A stretch of 35,654 bases of DNA from UBA4055 sp964648295. Lineage in GTDB: Bacteria; UBA4055. Below are positions 20,109-30,100 of this stretch, piece by piece. The DNA is taken from positions 1-35,654 of the forward strand of contig CAZYNH010000019.1 of NCBI GenBank assembly GCA_964648295.1, in the 5' to 3' direction. A program made the position numbers and the translations under genes. Position 1 is the stretch's first letter, and the number at the start of each line of letters is the position of its first letter. The notes beneath the pieces are model-generated. The model was given only the letters and a program-made list of their open reading frames with translations, ran no database searches and was not told where the DNA came from.

Positions 20109-23100
20109 TTATTTGATCAGCATCATTTTTTTAGTCTGAGACATCTCACCGGCTTTCAAGGTGTAGTAATAAACACCGCTTACAAGTCTGGAAGCGTCAA
20201 ATGTTACTTTATGAGAACCGCGAACCATATTTCCGTTAACAAGGTTGGCTACTTCTCTTCCCATTACATCGTAAACAACAAGCGATACTTTTGAATCCTT
20301 TGCAAGATTGAAGTTTATTGTTGTTGCCGGGTTGAACGGGTTAGGATAGTTCTGTTCAAGCGTTGTTGTCTCAGGAACGAAAGCGTCTCCTTCTATACCG
20401 CTGTACTCGCCCAGTACCGCTCTCATGTGGTAGTTGGCTGATGCGTAAATGCTCCATGCCCAGCTTCCTGTACCATTAGAAGATCCGTCAAATGATCTCT
20501 GATATGCGGTGGTGCCTTCCTCTCCGGGAGATTCCATTGTTGTGTAAACGATATCGTTGGTCGCTTCGAAACCGATCCAAAAATCGCCTGTCAGGACAAG
20601 GTCGATCGTTTTGTCTCTCAGATCAACCCTGGTCATAGCTGAAGTATTGAAATCCGAGCACTCTGAATAAAATACGAACGGATCAATAAGGTCGGTTCCC
20701 GGAACTCCGCCGTTGTCAGACCACAGATGGAATTTCATCGGAGCGGAGAAATGATCAAGATCCTGATAGTTCCTTATCAGTGCGTAAGCTATCTGAGTCT
20801 CAGTCACTCCGTCGGGAAGGCTTATTCTTACCGCTTTAGCATCTCCCGCATCTGTCGTTGTATAGTAGCTGACAATACCAGCATCGTATACCATGTGTTC
20901 ACCGGCTATATAAACATACTCGGGAGAATAACCTGAATTTTTATATTCTGTTGTGTCTTCAGCCCAGATCCTGTAGCGGACAGTGCTTCCTGTTTCCTGT
21001 GCCGGGATCGTGAACTCATACCAGTCTCCTGTCGTGTTGGTGCCGTTGACAAACTGCTCTTCTCCGCCTTCAACAGTGTAATATACTCTTACTTCACTGA
21101 CGCCTGTAAGGTCCCTGATCTTAACTGCGTCAGTATAGTCGCCTTTTACTCCCAGATAGAATTCAGGCGCATAAGGATCTGATATTATTGTAGGAGCGCC
21201 GTAATCCTTGTTGTATGATTTCAGGATTATGTCGTCAATATACATACCATTCATGTCCAGACCCTGGTCGCTCCTGAACCTGAACCTGAAAGTAACCTGA
21301 GAAGCTCCCGCTACAGCATCAAGCGGCAGGATGACCTTGTTCCAGTCCACCCCGACTCCGTCCCAGGATTTCAGATTGATCCAGTTGTATCCTCCGTCAT
21401 CTGAAACATCAAAATACATATAGTCAAATCCTGCTTCGATGTCATATTTGACCCAGAATGATATTGAAGCGCTCTTAACTTCAGTCCAGTCCATCATATT
21501 CGCCCACATAGCGTAGGTGTTCTGGTTATTGCCGTAGTTTGAGTTCACGCTTTCGGTTAAAGCATTAGTTGGAGAAATGTAAGTCCCTTCCTCGATTCCC
21601 CATTTACCGATAACGCTCCAGTTTCCAAGCCCAGACTCGAAATCTTCATAAACATCGAGCTGACCGTCAAGCCATCTTACGGTATAAAGGTCTGTTGTCA
21701 GCATATTTCCCGCAGTATCAGTGATCTTAAAATAGACCCTTCCGTTGAAGAATACCTCTTCAGTTTCGGCGGGTATGGTTCCGTTATAGACGTATTCATT
21801 TATTTTTGAGGGTGTCAGTGCGAATTCGTAAGCCGGAGTCTCAAAGAAGTCTTTCGAGTAATATCCGACACAGCTCGCTATTGGTGATTCGTCCCAGAAA
21901 GCAAGCTCAAGGTGCATATCGCTGCCTATGAACGCCTCGTTCTCGATCAGATATTTTACGATCGGAACTTCAGTATCAACAACGAATTCGATCGGGTAAT
22001 CAGTTGTGTCAGTTACAAGATCGCCTATGTCAACGAGCGTGAAGTTGATAACTCCCGCAGTGGCAGAACTTTGCGCCGGTATTGCTCCTATCCAGGTCTC
22101 TTCAACATCTTTTGCGGCGCTGAATACAGCATCGCCTGTCTGTCCGCCGATGTCATAATGACCGATAACTGATTTGACCCCTGACCTGTCTGAAACATTT
22201 AAAGTTATTACCATATCGTTGTTTAAATAAGCGCCTATCACAGGTTTCAGAGCAGGATTCCCTGTGATGTCAACGATCTGAGGTCCTTCATAATCGTACA
22301 GAACCTCAAAACTGTCGATATACCACTGATGGCTGAAATCACCCTGGTAGTGGAAACCTACATATATGGTCTGGCCTGAAAAAGCGCCGAGAGAAAATCT
22401 TACGGACATCCATCTGCCGTCATAATATAGAGACAGATCCTCGTCGTCCGCTGCATAAGGCGGAGTGTAGACCTGGGTCCAGTTTACCATGTCTGTTGAA
22501 ACACATACCTCGCTGAGTCCGTAATAGTATGTCCAGTATGCGTTCTGCATGAAAGACACAGTGTAAGCGCCGTCTGAAGGTATGTCCATGGCCGGTGTGA
22601 TAAGCCAGTCATCCTGCCAGCCGGAATCATCCCAGTGGACCGCCGAATAAGCGCCTTCATAAACAAATCCGCCCTCGGCAATGGTTCCTCTTGTGAATCC
22701 TGCTCCTGCAGTCTGGAGTGTCCATCCTTCAGGCGGGAAAACATCACCGTCAAAACTTTCTTTGAATACAGGAAGGTCCCTTGACCAGAGTATCGGATAT
22801 TCACCGGACCACTCAGCATTACCAATATTGTCTTCAAGGTAGAACCTGACAACACCTGCCGTTCCTCCGGGCTGTCCGGGAAGAGTGCCGATAAGTGTAT
22901 AGGCGTCTTTAAATTGAAGCTCCATACTGAAATCAACCCATCCCGCTCCGATGTCATACTGAGCAAGCATCGGTGAAACTACCGAATTCTGCTCGTGAAC
23001 ATTTATCGAAAGCTCCATATCTCTTCCCATGAACACTTCGGTACCTGATACATTTCTGAGTATAGGAGCTAGTGTATCCTCACCGTCATAGGGAGAAAGC

Positions 23101-23666
23101 AGGACATAAGCGAACATTTCATAATGGTCAGTTCCGTCCGTCATCGGGTTCCATGTACCGTCATTCGCCTTGAGGTATGTGTGCGTTGACGCAGGGTCAG
23201 GGCCAAGCTCAACTCCCGAGAAGACTCTCGGAAAACCTGAAGCGTTCGGAACCACGGACACCCAGAAGTCGTCTGTAACTGCGAGCGGTGTATCCAGATA
23301 TACATCATTGTCATACGCTATCGAGGTTATAATTTCGGATGTCCAGAGAACTGTTTCACCGTCCTTGTCATAGATCTTATAACTGAAATCATACCCTGCA
23401 TCTTCATCATCCAGGTAAACGCTCACGCCGTGAATATACATCGGGTAAGCAAGTGAAAAATCGCCAACATCGTACCTTGTGGCTCTTTCTCTTGTTATCG
23501 GGTTCCAGATGTAACCGCTGGTTCCGACTACATAGGTGTTCCATGTGGTGTCTTTCTGCGCGGCGTGAGTATTAATGTCGGAGACGAATTCCCTTTTTGT
23601 GTAGAAGTCTCCGGCAAAAAGACCGAACGCGAGAAGGACTACTGCCAACATCGCTAATTTTTTCAT
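20109..23666 (-). CDS. Secreted multidomain protein with T9SS type A sorting domain (paralogue 2)
   Basis: This 1185-residue protein is a full-length paralogue of the gene at 16403-19975. It has a signal peptide (MKKLAMLAVVLLAFGLFAG), a choice-of-anchor J-like domain starting ESFDGDVFPPEGW, a second beta domain starting EDFESGLGNW with GGYNWINLKSWDG, Ig-like connecting segments, and a T9SS type A sorting domain (NYPNPFNPATTINFNL to KKMMLIK). The frame is open upstream to 23702, but ATG at 23666 is preferred: it has GGAGGG about 5 nt upstream and begins a canonical signal peptide. A promoter with a perfect TTGACA box lies at 23748-23776. Likely role is adhesive or structural at the cell surface; no enzymatic motif was recognised. 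Confidence 0.9.
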   Translation of the reverse strand: MKKLAMLAVVLLAFGLFAGDFYTKREFVSDINTHAAQKDTTWNTYVVGTSGYIWNPITRERATRYDVGDFSLAYPMYIHGVSVYLDDEDAGYDFSYKIYDKDGETVLWTSEIITSIAYDNDVYLDTPLAVTDDFWVSVVPNASGFPRVFSGVELGPDPASTHTYLKANDGTWNPMTDGTDHYEMFAYVLLSPYDGEDTLAPILRNVSGTEVFMGRDMELSINVHEQNSVVSPMLAQYDIGAGWVDFSMELQFKDAYTLIGTLPGQPGGTAGVVRFYLEDNIGNAEWSGEYPILWSRDLPVFKESFDGDVFPPEGWTLQTAGAGFTRGTIAEGGFVYEGAYSAVHWDDSGWQDDWLITPAMDIPSDGAYTVSFMQNAYWTYYYGLSEVCVSTDMVNWTQVYTPPYAADDEDLSLYYDGRWMSVRFSLGAFSGQTIYVGFHYQGDFSHQWYIDSFEVLYDYEGPQIVDITGNPALKPVIGAYLNNDMVITLNVSDRSGVKSVIGHYDIGGQTGDAVFSAAKDVEETWIGAIPAQSSATAGVINFTLVDIGDLVTDTTDYPIEFVVDTEVPIVKYLIENEAFIGSDMHLELAFWDESPIASCVGYYSKDFFETPAYEFALTPSKINEYVYNGTIPAETEEVFFNGRVYFKITDTAGNMLTTDLYTVRWLDGQLDVYEDFESGLGNWSVIGKWGIEEGTYISPTNALTESVNSNYGNNQNTYAMWANMMDWTEVKSASISFWVKYDIEAGFDYMYFDVSDDGGYNWINLKSWDGVGVDWNKVILPLDAVAGASQVTFRFRFRSDQGLDMNGMYIDDIILKSYNKDYGAPTIISDPYAPEFYLGVKGDYTDAVKIRDLTGVSEVRVYYTVEGGEEQFVNGTNTTGDWYEFTIPAQETGSTVRYRIWAEDTTEYKNSGYSPEYVYIAGEHMVYDAGIVSYYTTTDAGDAKAVRISLPDGVTETQIAYALIRNYQDLDHFSAPMKFHLWSDNGGVPGTDLIDPFVFYSECSDFNTSAMTRVDLRDKTIDLVLTGDFWIGFEATNDIVYTTMESPGEEGTTAYQRSFDGSSNGTGSWAWSIYASANYHMRAVLGEYSGIEGDAFVPETTTLEQNYPNPFNPATTINFNLAKDSKVSLVVYDVMGREVANLVNGNMVRGSHKVTFDASRLVSGVYYYTLKAGEMSQTKKMMLIK

Positions 23667-23747
23667 GTTCCCTCCATTTTTTTTTAAAACTCCAAATTTC
23701 AAGTCGTCTTTTCAGCCTTAAGCACTATTGTGATAGCACAACATTTG

Positions 23748-23776
23748 AATTTAACTATTAAGGCCTGATATGTCAA
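23748..23776 (-). promoter_or_regulatory. Sigma70-type promoter for the 20109-23666 gene
   Basis: On the minus strand, TTGACA (23776-23771), a 17-bp spacer and TAAATT (23753-23748) form a near-consensus housekeeping promoter about 82 bp before the start codon. It lies in the 129-bp gap after the stop of the upstream oxidase gene, so the secreted protein probably has its own transcript. Confidence 0.65.
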
Positions 23777-23795
23777 TTAAAAAATATAATGTTTT

Positions 23796-24500
23796 TCAGA
23801 GAAATACTTCGTTGGGATCTAATTCCGTCCTCAGTCTTTTATAGATAGGGTCGTCTCCGCAATAACCTCTCACTGAGGTTACCATACTGAGGTTTTCCGG
23901 TTTGTAGAACTTTTCATCTGCCGAGAATAATCTTAAAGTTAATGAAGTAATCACGCCGAATCGCCCTGAACTGCCTGCCATCAGCCTTATTATATCATAA
24001 CCCGCTACATTCTTAAGTGTTTTCGATCCGTATCTGATAAGTGTCCCGTCAGAAGTAAAAAATTCAAGGCCCGTAAAAAAACCGGATATGGAACTGTCCG
24101 GCGATAAAGATGAAAATATTCCCCCGACAGTTCTTTTTTCGCTCACGCTTCCGATATCTATCGGGAAGCAAATACCTTCATTCCCGAGCTTCTCAAATTC
24201 CGCTTTCCACCTGCATCCTGCACCGAACTCGGCGAACATGTCTTGTTTATCTATCACCTTCACAGAATTCAGCCTCTGAGCTGAAAGGAATACCGAATTT
24301 TCTGCGACACTGTACGGTCCTTCAAATGTGGACCCGTTTCCCATTACCAGTATTTTTATCCCGAACTTGTTTGACAGCTTTATTATTTGGCCAAGAGTAT
24401 TGATATTATCGGGGAAAATTACAAACGAATCTCCTTCTGCCTGATAATTTTTGTGCTCAAGCAGAGAAATCAATTTGTTCCTGTTACTGGTAGATATCAT
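23796..24500 (-). CDS. Shortened FAD-linked oxidase (GlcE-like)
   Basis: This 234-residue protein matches the FAD-binding (PCMH/VAO-type) half of glycolate oxidase subunit GlcE. Visible are the FAD pyrophosphate loop-like VMGNGSTFEG, the TVGGIFS segment, and the strongly conserved KNVAGYDIIRLMAGSSGRFGV region. Typical GlcE is around 350 residues; here the cap domain is almost absent, and the protein goes quickly to a GlcE-like tail (RLRTELDPNEVFL). This looks like an internal loss of about 100 residues rather than a simple C-terminal truncation. It ends in TGA, used here as a real stop. The ATG at 24500 directly follows the TAA of the MerR gene, so the two are co-transcribed. No GlcD or GlcF partner is in the window; whether it is catalytically active is unclear. 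Confidence 0.75.
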   Translation of the reverse strand: MISTSNRNKLISLLEHKNYQAEGDSFVIFPDNINTLGQIIKLSNKFGIKILVMGNGSTFEGPYSVAENSVFLSAQRLNSVKVIDKQDMFAEFGAGCRWKAEFEKLGNEGICFPIDIGSVSEKRTVGGIFSSLSPDSSISGFFTGLEFFTSDGTLIRYGSKTLKNVAGYDIIRLMAGSSGRFGVITSLTLRLFSADEKFYKPENLSMVTSVRGYCGDDPIYKRLRTELDPNEVFL

Positions 24501-24890
24501 TTATCTTACAAGCCCGAGATTATTACGGATCTCAGATATAATTTTTTTCACCCTGATCCACTTTTCAGCGCTCAGTATAAGTTTAGGGCGTCTCGATTCA
24601 TTGAAATCTCTAATAAATTGATCAGCATGAGTGTCCGGTTTCCAGCCTGTCAATAACAACCGGGCATCTTTAATGGAGCGTTTTTCATCCTTCAGCAGGC
24701 ATTTTATCCTGTATAATGTCTGTATGTCGTTAAGATCGAATTTCCTTTTTGATGTTCCTGTCCTCTTTGACGGTTTCAATACCGGAAAATGTTTTTCCCA
24801 ATACCTAATTGTAGATGAATTTATACCGAGCAGTGAAGACACCTCCCCTATTGTATAATAAAGCCTTTCCTTAACTAAATCCAATTTCAT
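24501..24890 (-). CDS. MerR-family DNA-binding regulator, short form
   Basis: This 129-residue protein has an N-terminal winged helix-turn-helix of MerR type: YYTIGEVSSLLGI, then STIRYWEKHFPVLKP, then KRKFDLNDIQTLYRIK. The C-terminal part is short and has no cysteine metal site or obvious ligand domain, so it resembles the HspR/MlrA-like short group. I prefer ATG at 24890; a TTG at 24923 extends the frame by 11 codons, but the family N-terminus starts near the ATG. GGAG lies very close to this ATG, so the start is not certain. It abuts the oxidase gene downstream and sits 64 bp after the GT4 gene. It may regulate its own cluster; the target is unknown. Confidence 0.8.
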   Translation of the reverse strand: MKLDLVKERLYYTIGEVSSLLGINSSTIRYWEKHFPVLKPSKRTGTSKRKFDLNDIQTLYRIKCLLKDEKRSIKDARLLLTGWKPDTHADQFIRDFNESRRPKLILSAEKWIRVKKIISEIRNNLGLVR

Positions 24891-24954
24891 TCTCCAAATG
24901 TTGCAGAGATTTAAACTTAACAAACTCTAAATATATCTACTTTTGGGAGATTTG

Positions 24955-26085
24955 TCAACACAGTTCATATAAAATCTGTGCAGATCCTGATATATTGGCA
25001 TGTTGAGCGAGTTTATGTGTATTTTCCGAAAGTACATCCCTTAACGGCCTGAAATCTGAAACGAAGATCAGAAGCCCTGATAAAGATATTTCATCTGCTC
25101 CGCACGTTCTGCCTACATTGAATTCATCGCAATAATATTTTATGTCTCCGACATCTGTTGATATAACCGGAGTGGAAGTCTGCATCGCCTCCCAGAAAAC
25201 TACAGGCATGCTTTCTTCTCTTGAACTTATCACAAGATAATCAGACTCTGCAAGGCGGTCAGATATCTCTGAAGCGTTCCTTGATCCCAGAAATGCTGTA
25301 TTTTCTGATAACCCGTTACTTTGAACCATCGCCTCCAGGCAGTTCCTCATCGAACCGTCCCCGATCAGTGTCAGTTTGATATTTTTTACTCCTGATCTGA
25401 TCACAGCCGAGATGAGCATATCAGGTCCTTTTATTTTCTCCAGTCTGCCAACAAAAACGAGTTTTAAACATTCTTCCTGCTTATAACATGTCGCGGGTGC
25501 CGGTAGTGTTCTGGATGTATAAAGCATGGACGGCTTTTTATTTATAAGTCTTTTTATTTCTTCCATATTATGACGGCTGTTGGTAAAAATATGGTCCGTT
25601 TTTCTTATCAGGAACTTGATAAGATTTTTGAACAAGAACTTTCTCGCGTAAACACTGATATCCGATCCCAGTGCCCAGAAAGCGGCTTTATAATTTTTTC
25701 CTACCCCTAAACTCCAAAATCCTGAGGGAACGATCCAGCAGTTTAATACAAGGTCAAATTCGTTTTTGTTCAGTAGTTCCCTTAATTTCTTTCTGCCCTG
25801 GATTATGAGAGACATTACTGACAAGATATTTTTAACAGAATATAATTTCATACCTGAAAATCTTTCCTCACCGCCTTTCCAGTCAAAATAAATGATCTCG
25901 GCGCCTGATGCCTTAAGGAACTTCTCATCCCTATTTTCTGACATTCTTTGCGTCATGACCGTAACTGAAACGCCGATTTTCGTTAGTGAAATACAGAGTT
26001 CATACAAAAAATTTCCGGGTATATCTGACGGATTTGAAGGAAAACAGTGTGTGAGTATCAGAATCCTTTTATCATTTGCCGTCAT
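24955..26085 (-). CDS. Glycosyltransferase family 4 (GT-B fold)
   Basis: This 376-residue retaining glycosyltransferase probably transfers a sugar from an NDP-sugar during surface polysaccharide or glycolipid synthesis at the inner membrane face. The N-terminal Rossmann half starts RILILTHCFPSNPSDIPGNF. The C-terminal GT1/GT4 half has LVFVGRLEKIKGPD, LIGDGSMRNCLE and the E-x7-E-type region SREESMPVVFWEAM. Length is typical. Its start overlaps the end of the upstream GT2 gene by 14 bp, so translation is coupled. It ends in TGA, an ordinary stop. The specific sugar and acceptor cannot be read from sequence. Confidence 0.9.
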   Translation of the reverse strand: MTANDKRILILTHCFPSNPSDIPGNFLYELCISLTKIGVSVTVMTQRMSENRDEKFLKASGAEIIYFDWKGGEERFSGMKLYSVKNILSVMSLIIQGRKKLRELLNKNEFDLVLNCWIVPSGFWSLGVGKNYKAAFWALGSDISVYARKFLFKNLIKFLIRKTDHIFTNSRHNMEEIKRLINKKPSMLYTSRTLPAPATCYKQEECLKLVFVGRLEKIKGPDMLISAVIRSGVKNIKLTLIGDGSMRNCLEAMVQSNGLSENTAFLGSRNASEISDRLAESDYLVISSREESMPVVFWEAMQTSTPVISTDVGDIKYYCDEFNVGRTCGADEISLSGLLIFVSDFRPLRDVLSENTHKLAQHANISGSAQILYELC

Positions 26086-27022
26086 TTTTCTTCTTTTCGT
26101 TATTTTTCTTCAAATCCTCGACCTGTGATCTTAACGATACGATTAGTTCAGCAATAAAACCGGTAACAAAAAGCTGGACCCCGGCAATTATAAGGGTTGT
26201 AAAAAGAGTAAAAAGAGGCCTGATCTGTGTCTGAGTTGTAAAATAATACACTGCCAGAAATAAAAGCCCCGCGATTCCCGTAAGCACAGTGACGGCTCCG
26301 ATCAGGGAAAAAAACTGCATCGGTTTTGTCCCGAAGACCATATTGAACTTGACGACCAGAACATCAACAAGCGATACCGGAAACCTCATAAGCCCGAATT
26401 TTGATCTTCCATGCTTGCGGGGATGCCATCTGGTTTTTACCTCACCTATCTTATAACCTTTATTCGCGGCCATCATTACGATGAACCTGTGCCAGTCAGA
26501 TCTTAACTCAAGGTCATCAAGAACGTGCCTCCTGAAACCTTTAATCCAGTTCATGTCGTGAACGCTTACATTGAATAATTTTCTTGAAACAATGTTATAA
26601 ATTTTTGAAGCGAGCATCTTTCCGTCATTTCTTCCCTGCCTCCAGCCTGTAACAAGGTCGTAACCTTCATTGAGTTTGGCCAACAGAAGAGGGATGTCTT
26701 CCTCCGGATCGCTTTCAAGGTCGCATGGAAGGAACAGGACAAGTTCTCCTTTGCAGTTCGGAAAACCGGTTTTCATTGCTTCAGTAAGCCCCATATTCTT
26801 TCTGTGTGAGAAAGGCCGTATAAAATCGTACTTTGTTAATCCTTCACCGATCTTCTGGGCAGTTCCGTCGGTTGAGCCGTCATTGACAATTACGAGTTCA
26901 TACTCATTCTCCTTATCAGTGTCCGAAACTTTTTTCATTTTTTCTAACATCACTTGGATGTTCTCGGCTTCGTTATAAGCCGGAACAAATACTGATATAA
27001 GTTTCTTTTTTCCTGTTTCCAT
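26072..27022 (-). CDS. GT2 glycosyltransferase with C-terminal membrane anchor (DPM1/ArnC-like)
   Basis: This 316-residue inverting glycosyltransferase has the GT-A signatures VPAYNEAENI, IVNDGSTDGT and the metal-binding CDLESD segment, then WHPRKHGRSKFG. Two C-terminal hydrophobic helices follow (about 230-255 and 268-295), as in the polyprenyl-phosphate mannosyl- or glucosyltransferase group. A lysine- and asparagine-rich tail ends the protein. It probably makes a polyprenyl-phosphate sugar at the inner membrane. It is the first gene of the minus-strand cluster and is divergent from the C25 peptidase. Its stop is TGA within the next gene's start region. Confidence 0.9.
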   Translation of the reverse strand: METGKKKLISVFVPAYNEAENIQVMLEKMKKVSDTDKENEYELVIVNDGSTDGTAQKIGEGLTKYDFIRPFSHRKNMGLTEAMKTGFPNCKGELVLFLPCDLESDPEEDIPLLLAKLNEGYDLVTGWRQGRNDGKMLASKIYNIVSRKLFNVSVHDMNWIKGFRRHVLDDLELRSDWHRFIVMMAANKGYKIGEVKTRWHPRKHGRSKFGLMRFPVSLVDVLVVKFNMVFGTKPMQFFSLIGAVTVLTGIAGLLFLAVYYFTTQTQIRPLFTLFTTLIIAGVQLFVTGFIAELIVSLRSQVEDLKKNNEKKKNDGK

Positions 27023-27093
27023 TTTTCATCCGATATATTATTTCATAGCGTAAATTTAAACAATCTCGTTCGCTTGAGCAATATAATTATATG

Positions 27094-27120
27094 AACAATG
27101 ACATTGTTTTTATCAACAAT
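27094..27120. promoter_or_regulatory. Palindromic operator-like element in the divergent region
   Basis: AACAATG-A-CATTGTT is a perfect 7-bp inverted repeat (27094-27108), and a further AACAAT half-site at 27115-27120 pairs with the ATTGTT arm. It lies in the 142-bp gap between the divergently transcribed GT2 gene and C25 peptidase gene, about 45 bp before the peptidase ribosome-binding site. It could bind a dimeric regulator; the protein is unknown. Confidence 0.4.
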
Positions 27121-27164
27121 TATCAATATATTTCCTCAAAAACAAAGGAAGGAGGGAATTCCTA

Positions 27165-30100
27165 ATGAAAAAATATTCCGCTGTTCTCATGATATTACTA
27201 ACAGCATACCTGTTTTCCGGAACCGTCAGACTGAGTGAATTCGACTCTACAGGATTCCGGGTAACATCAGACAATGAACAGGGCTTTTCAATACATATTT
27301 CTCTAGACGAGATAACTTACAGCCTGATTGAAACAGAAACAGGATCATTTACCGGACTGAGTTTTAAAGGTTCTAAAAATACCTACGACACCGGTAAACC
27401 TCAAATACCGGTCTTCAGAGAACTTATAGCCTTTCCTGAAGGTTCAGAGCCTGAAGTCAGGATCATTTCATTTAAGGAAAAAGAATTGTTCCTTTCTGAT
27501 CTCGGGATCAAAAACATAATAATCCCGGCGCAGCCGAGCTGGTCAAAGAGCTCAAAGCCGGAGGAAAGAAAGTTTGTGATTAACAGTGAATCCTATAAAA
27601 CCGATTCTTACAGCAAAGAGGAAATAGCTTCAATTTCAAGAAGCGGGGTAATGAGAGGGATAGGCGTCGGGGTCCTTGAGATCAGGCCCGTAACATATAA
27701 TCCTGTAAGAAACTCCGTCAGGGTAATGACGGATATTGAAGCTGAAGTCATATTCAACGGAGTCAAATCAGATCCGTCTGCCGCAAGAGCTGAACATTTC
27801 TCGCCTTACTTTGAAGGAGCTTTTTCGAAACTGATAAATAAAGTTTCAACTGAAGCAAAATCCGATCTGATAAGATATCCTGTTACATATCTGATAGCAG
27901 CAAATCAGATCTTAGATGGCAATACGAAACTTCAGGAATTCATTGACTGGAAAACCGAAAAAGGATTCAAAGTAATTACCCAATTCTTTCCTTCGACCGC
28001 GACTGTGACAGATGTTGACACATGGATTGAGAACAAGTATCAGGATCTCACACCGAAACCTTCATTTGTTCTGATCATCGGCGACCAGTCCGGAACTTAT
28101 GTTATACCGACGGAACAGAATCCGGCACTGGGTTCGGCAGGAAGCGTCACGGTCTCCGACCTTGTTTACGGAGTGATCGGCGCAACCGGTTCTACCAACA
28201 GGATACCTTCGATCCATGTCGGAAGGTTCTCAGTGAACAATCTGTCTGAACTTGATGCTCAGGTGGATAAAACGATATGGTATGAAAAAAACCAGTTCAC
28301 ATCCGGAGCAGATCTTTCTTATCTGTCAAATGTTATGGGTGTTGCCGGGGTGGATGCGTCATACGCGACATCGCACGGTAATCCGCAGATAAGTTATGGA
28401 ATGTCATACTATTTCAACACTAATTACAGGATTCCTCTTGACGGCACGAAAGCCAATATTACAGGGATCGCGTACTATTATCCGGAATCAGCAAGTTCGG
28501 CGGTTGATCCTGCGGTTATCGCCCATGTATCTTCGGGCGTGGCATTTTATAATTACACAGCTCACGGATATGAGGGCGGATTCGGAGATCCGTCATTTAC
28601 AATAAGTAATGTTGACAACCTGACAAACACGGGCAAATATCCCCTTGTTGTGGGGAACTGCTGCCTGACCGGGTCTTTCAGGAATACCGAGTGCTTTGGA
28701 GAGGCATGGCTGAACGCCCCGAACAAAGGCGGGATAGGATTTATTGGCGCGTCAATGTCAACATATTGGGATGAAGATCTTGCGATGGGAGTCGGACTGG
28801 CGGCTTCAAATCAGGTACCTCCCCCGCTTGATACGAACAATCCGGGCATGTATGACGGGAACATGAGAATGAATTTTCCCAGCCAGGCCGGAATAAAATT
28901 CATCGGGCTGCTAGCAGTGGAGAATTTGGGAACCAATATGACCAGCTCATACTGGTCGTCCTATCACCTGTTCGGTGACCCTTCGCTTATGCCGTATATG
29001 GGCGTACCCGGAGATAATACAGTAAGCCACTCGCCTGTAATGGTACCCGGAGAAACTTTTTTCACTGTTCAGGCGCTTAAAGGTTCTTATGTGGCGATAA
29101 CTGACGATGCAGGTGATCTTCACGGGGCAGCGGTAGCGGATGAATTCGGCTATGCAGCGGTTCCTGTAGAACCTTTTGTAACTGGTAACGCGCATATCGT
29201 TGTAACATCACAGTTCAAGAAACCTTATTTCGCGACTGTTCCTGTAGAAGCACTGACAGGACCTTATCTGATAGTGAACAATCACAACCTTTCCTCGACA
29301 AAATTCGCGTCTTCCGGATCGATCGACATGGAACTTAAGAACATAGGAGTCCTCACATCTCAGGGTATTTCCGTAACAGTTTCCTCAATGAGCGAATACA
29401 TAAACTTTACAGACTATCAGGAGCTTTTCTCTGATATCGCCGCAGGAGATTCCTTAAAAAAAGATCTTGTTTTCTCTTATACCATTGCGCCTGATGTGCC
29501 GGATAAGGAGGAGATAAGGATTGATATCACTGTAAACGACACTTCAAAACGGACATACTACAGCTATATCATCTTCAATTCTTCCGCGCCTGTTTTAAAG
29601 TTCGAAGATTCTCATGAAGGAGATATTTATCCGGGTGACAGCAAGGAGATTACGATCACTGTAAGCAACGAAGGCAGCTCGGCGTTAAGCAATGTTACAG
29701 CGGTTCTGTCCGAAACAACCGGCGGAGAAGTTACCATATCCGGACCTCAGTCTGTCGATGTAATACCCGGCTCAGGATCGGTTCAACTGATCTTTAATGT
29801 GGACTTTTCCGCATCAATAAAAAATGGTACAGGACTCAAGTTCGATCTTTCATTGTCCAATGGCAGCGGATATAATGAAAGTTACCTGTTCAATCTAAAT
29901 GTAGGTATGACGGAGAATTTCGAGACCGGCGATTTTACCGCGAATGAGTGGTATTTTGAAGGCAACACAGGATGGTTAATCGATAATGTTTATTTTTATG
30001 CCGGGAACTACTCCTCAAGATCAGGTAATATTACTCATAACCAGACATCCTCAATGAAAATAGATTTCGAATTCCTCGAAGACGGGATCATCAGTTTTTA

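Noticed and set aside
23721..23738. Imperfect inverted repeat around GCACTATTGTGATAGCAC near the promoter
   Set aside because: The arms do not pair properly over more than four bases, so it is not convincing as an operator.
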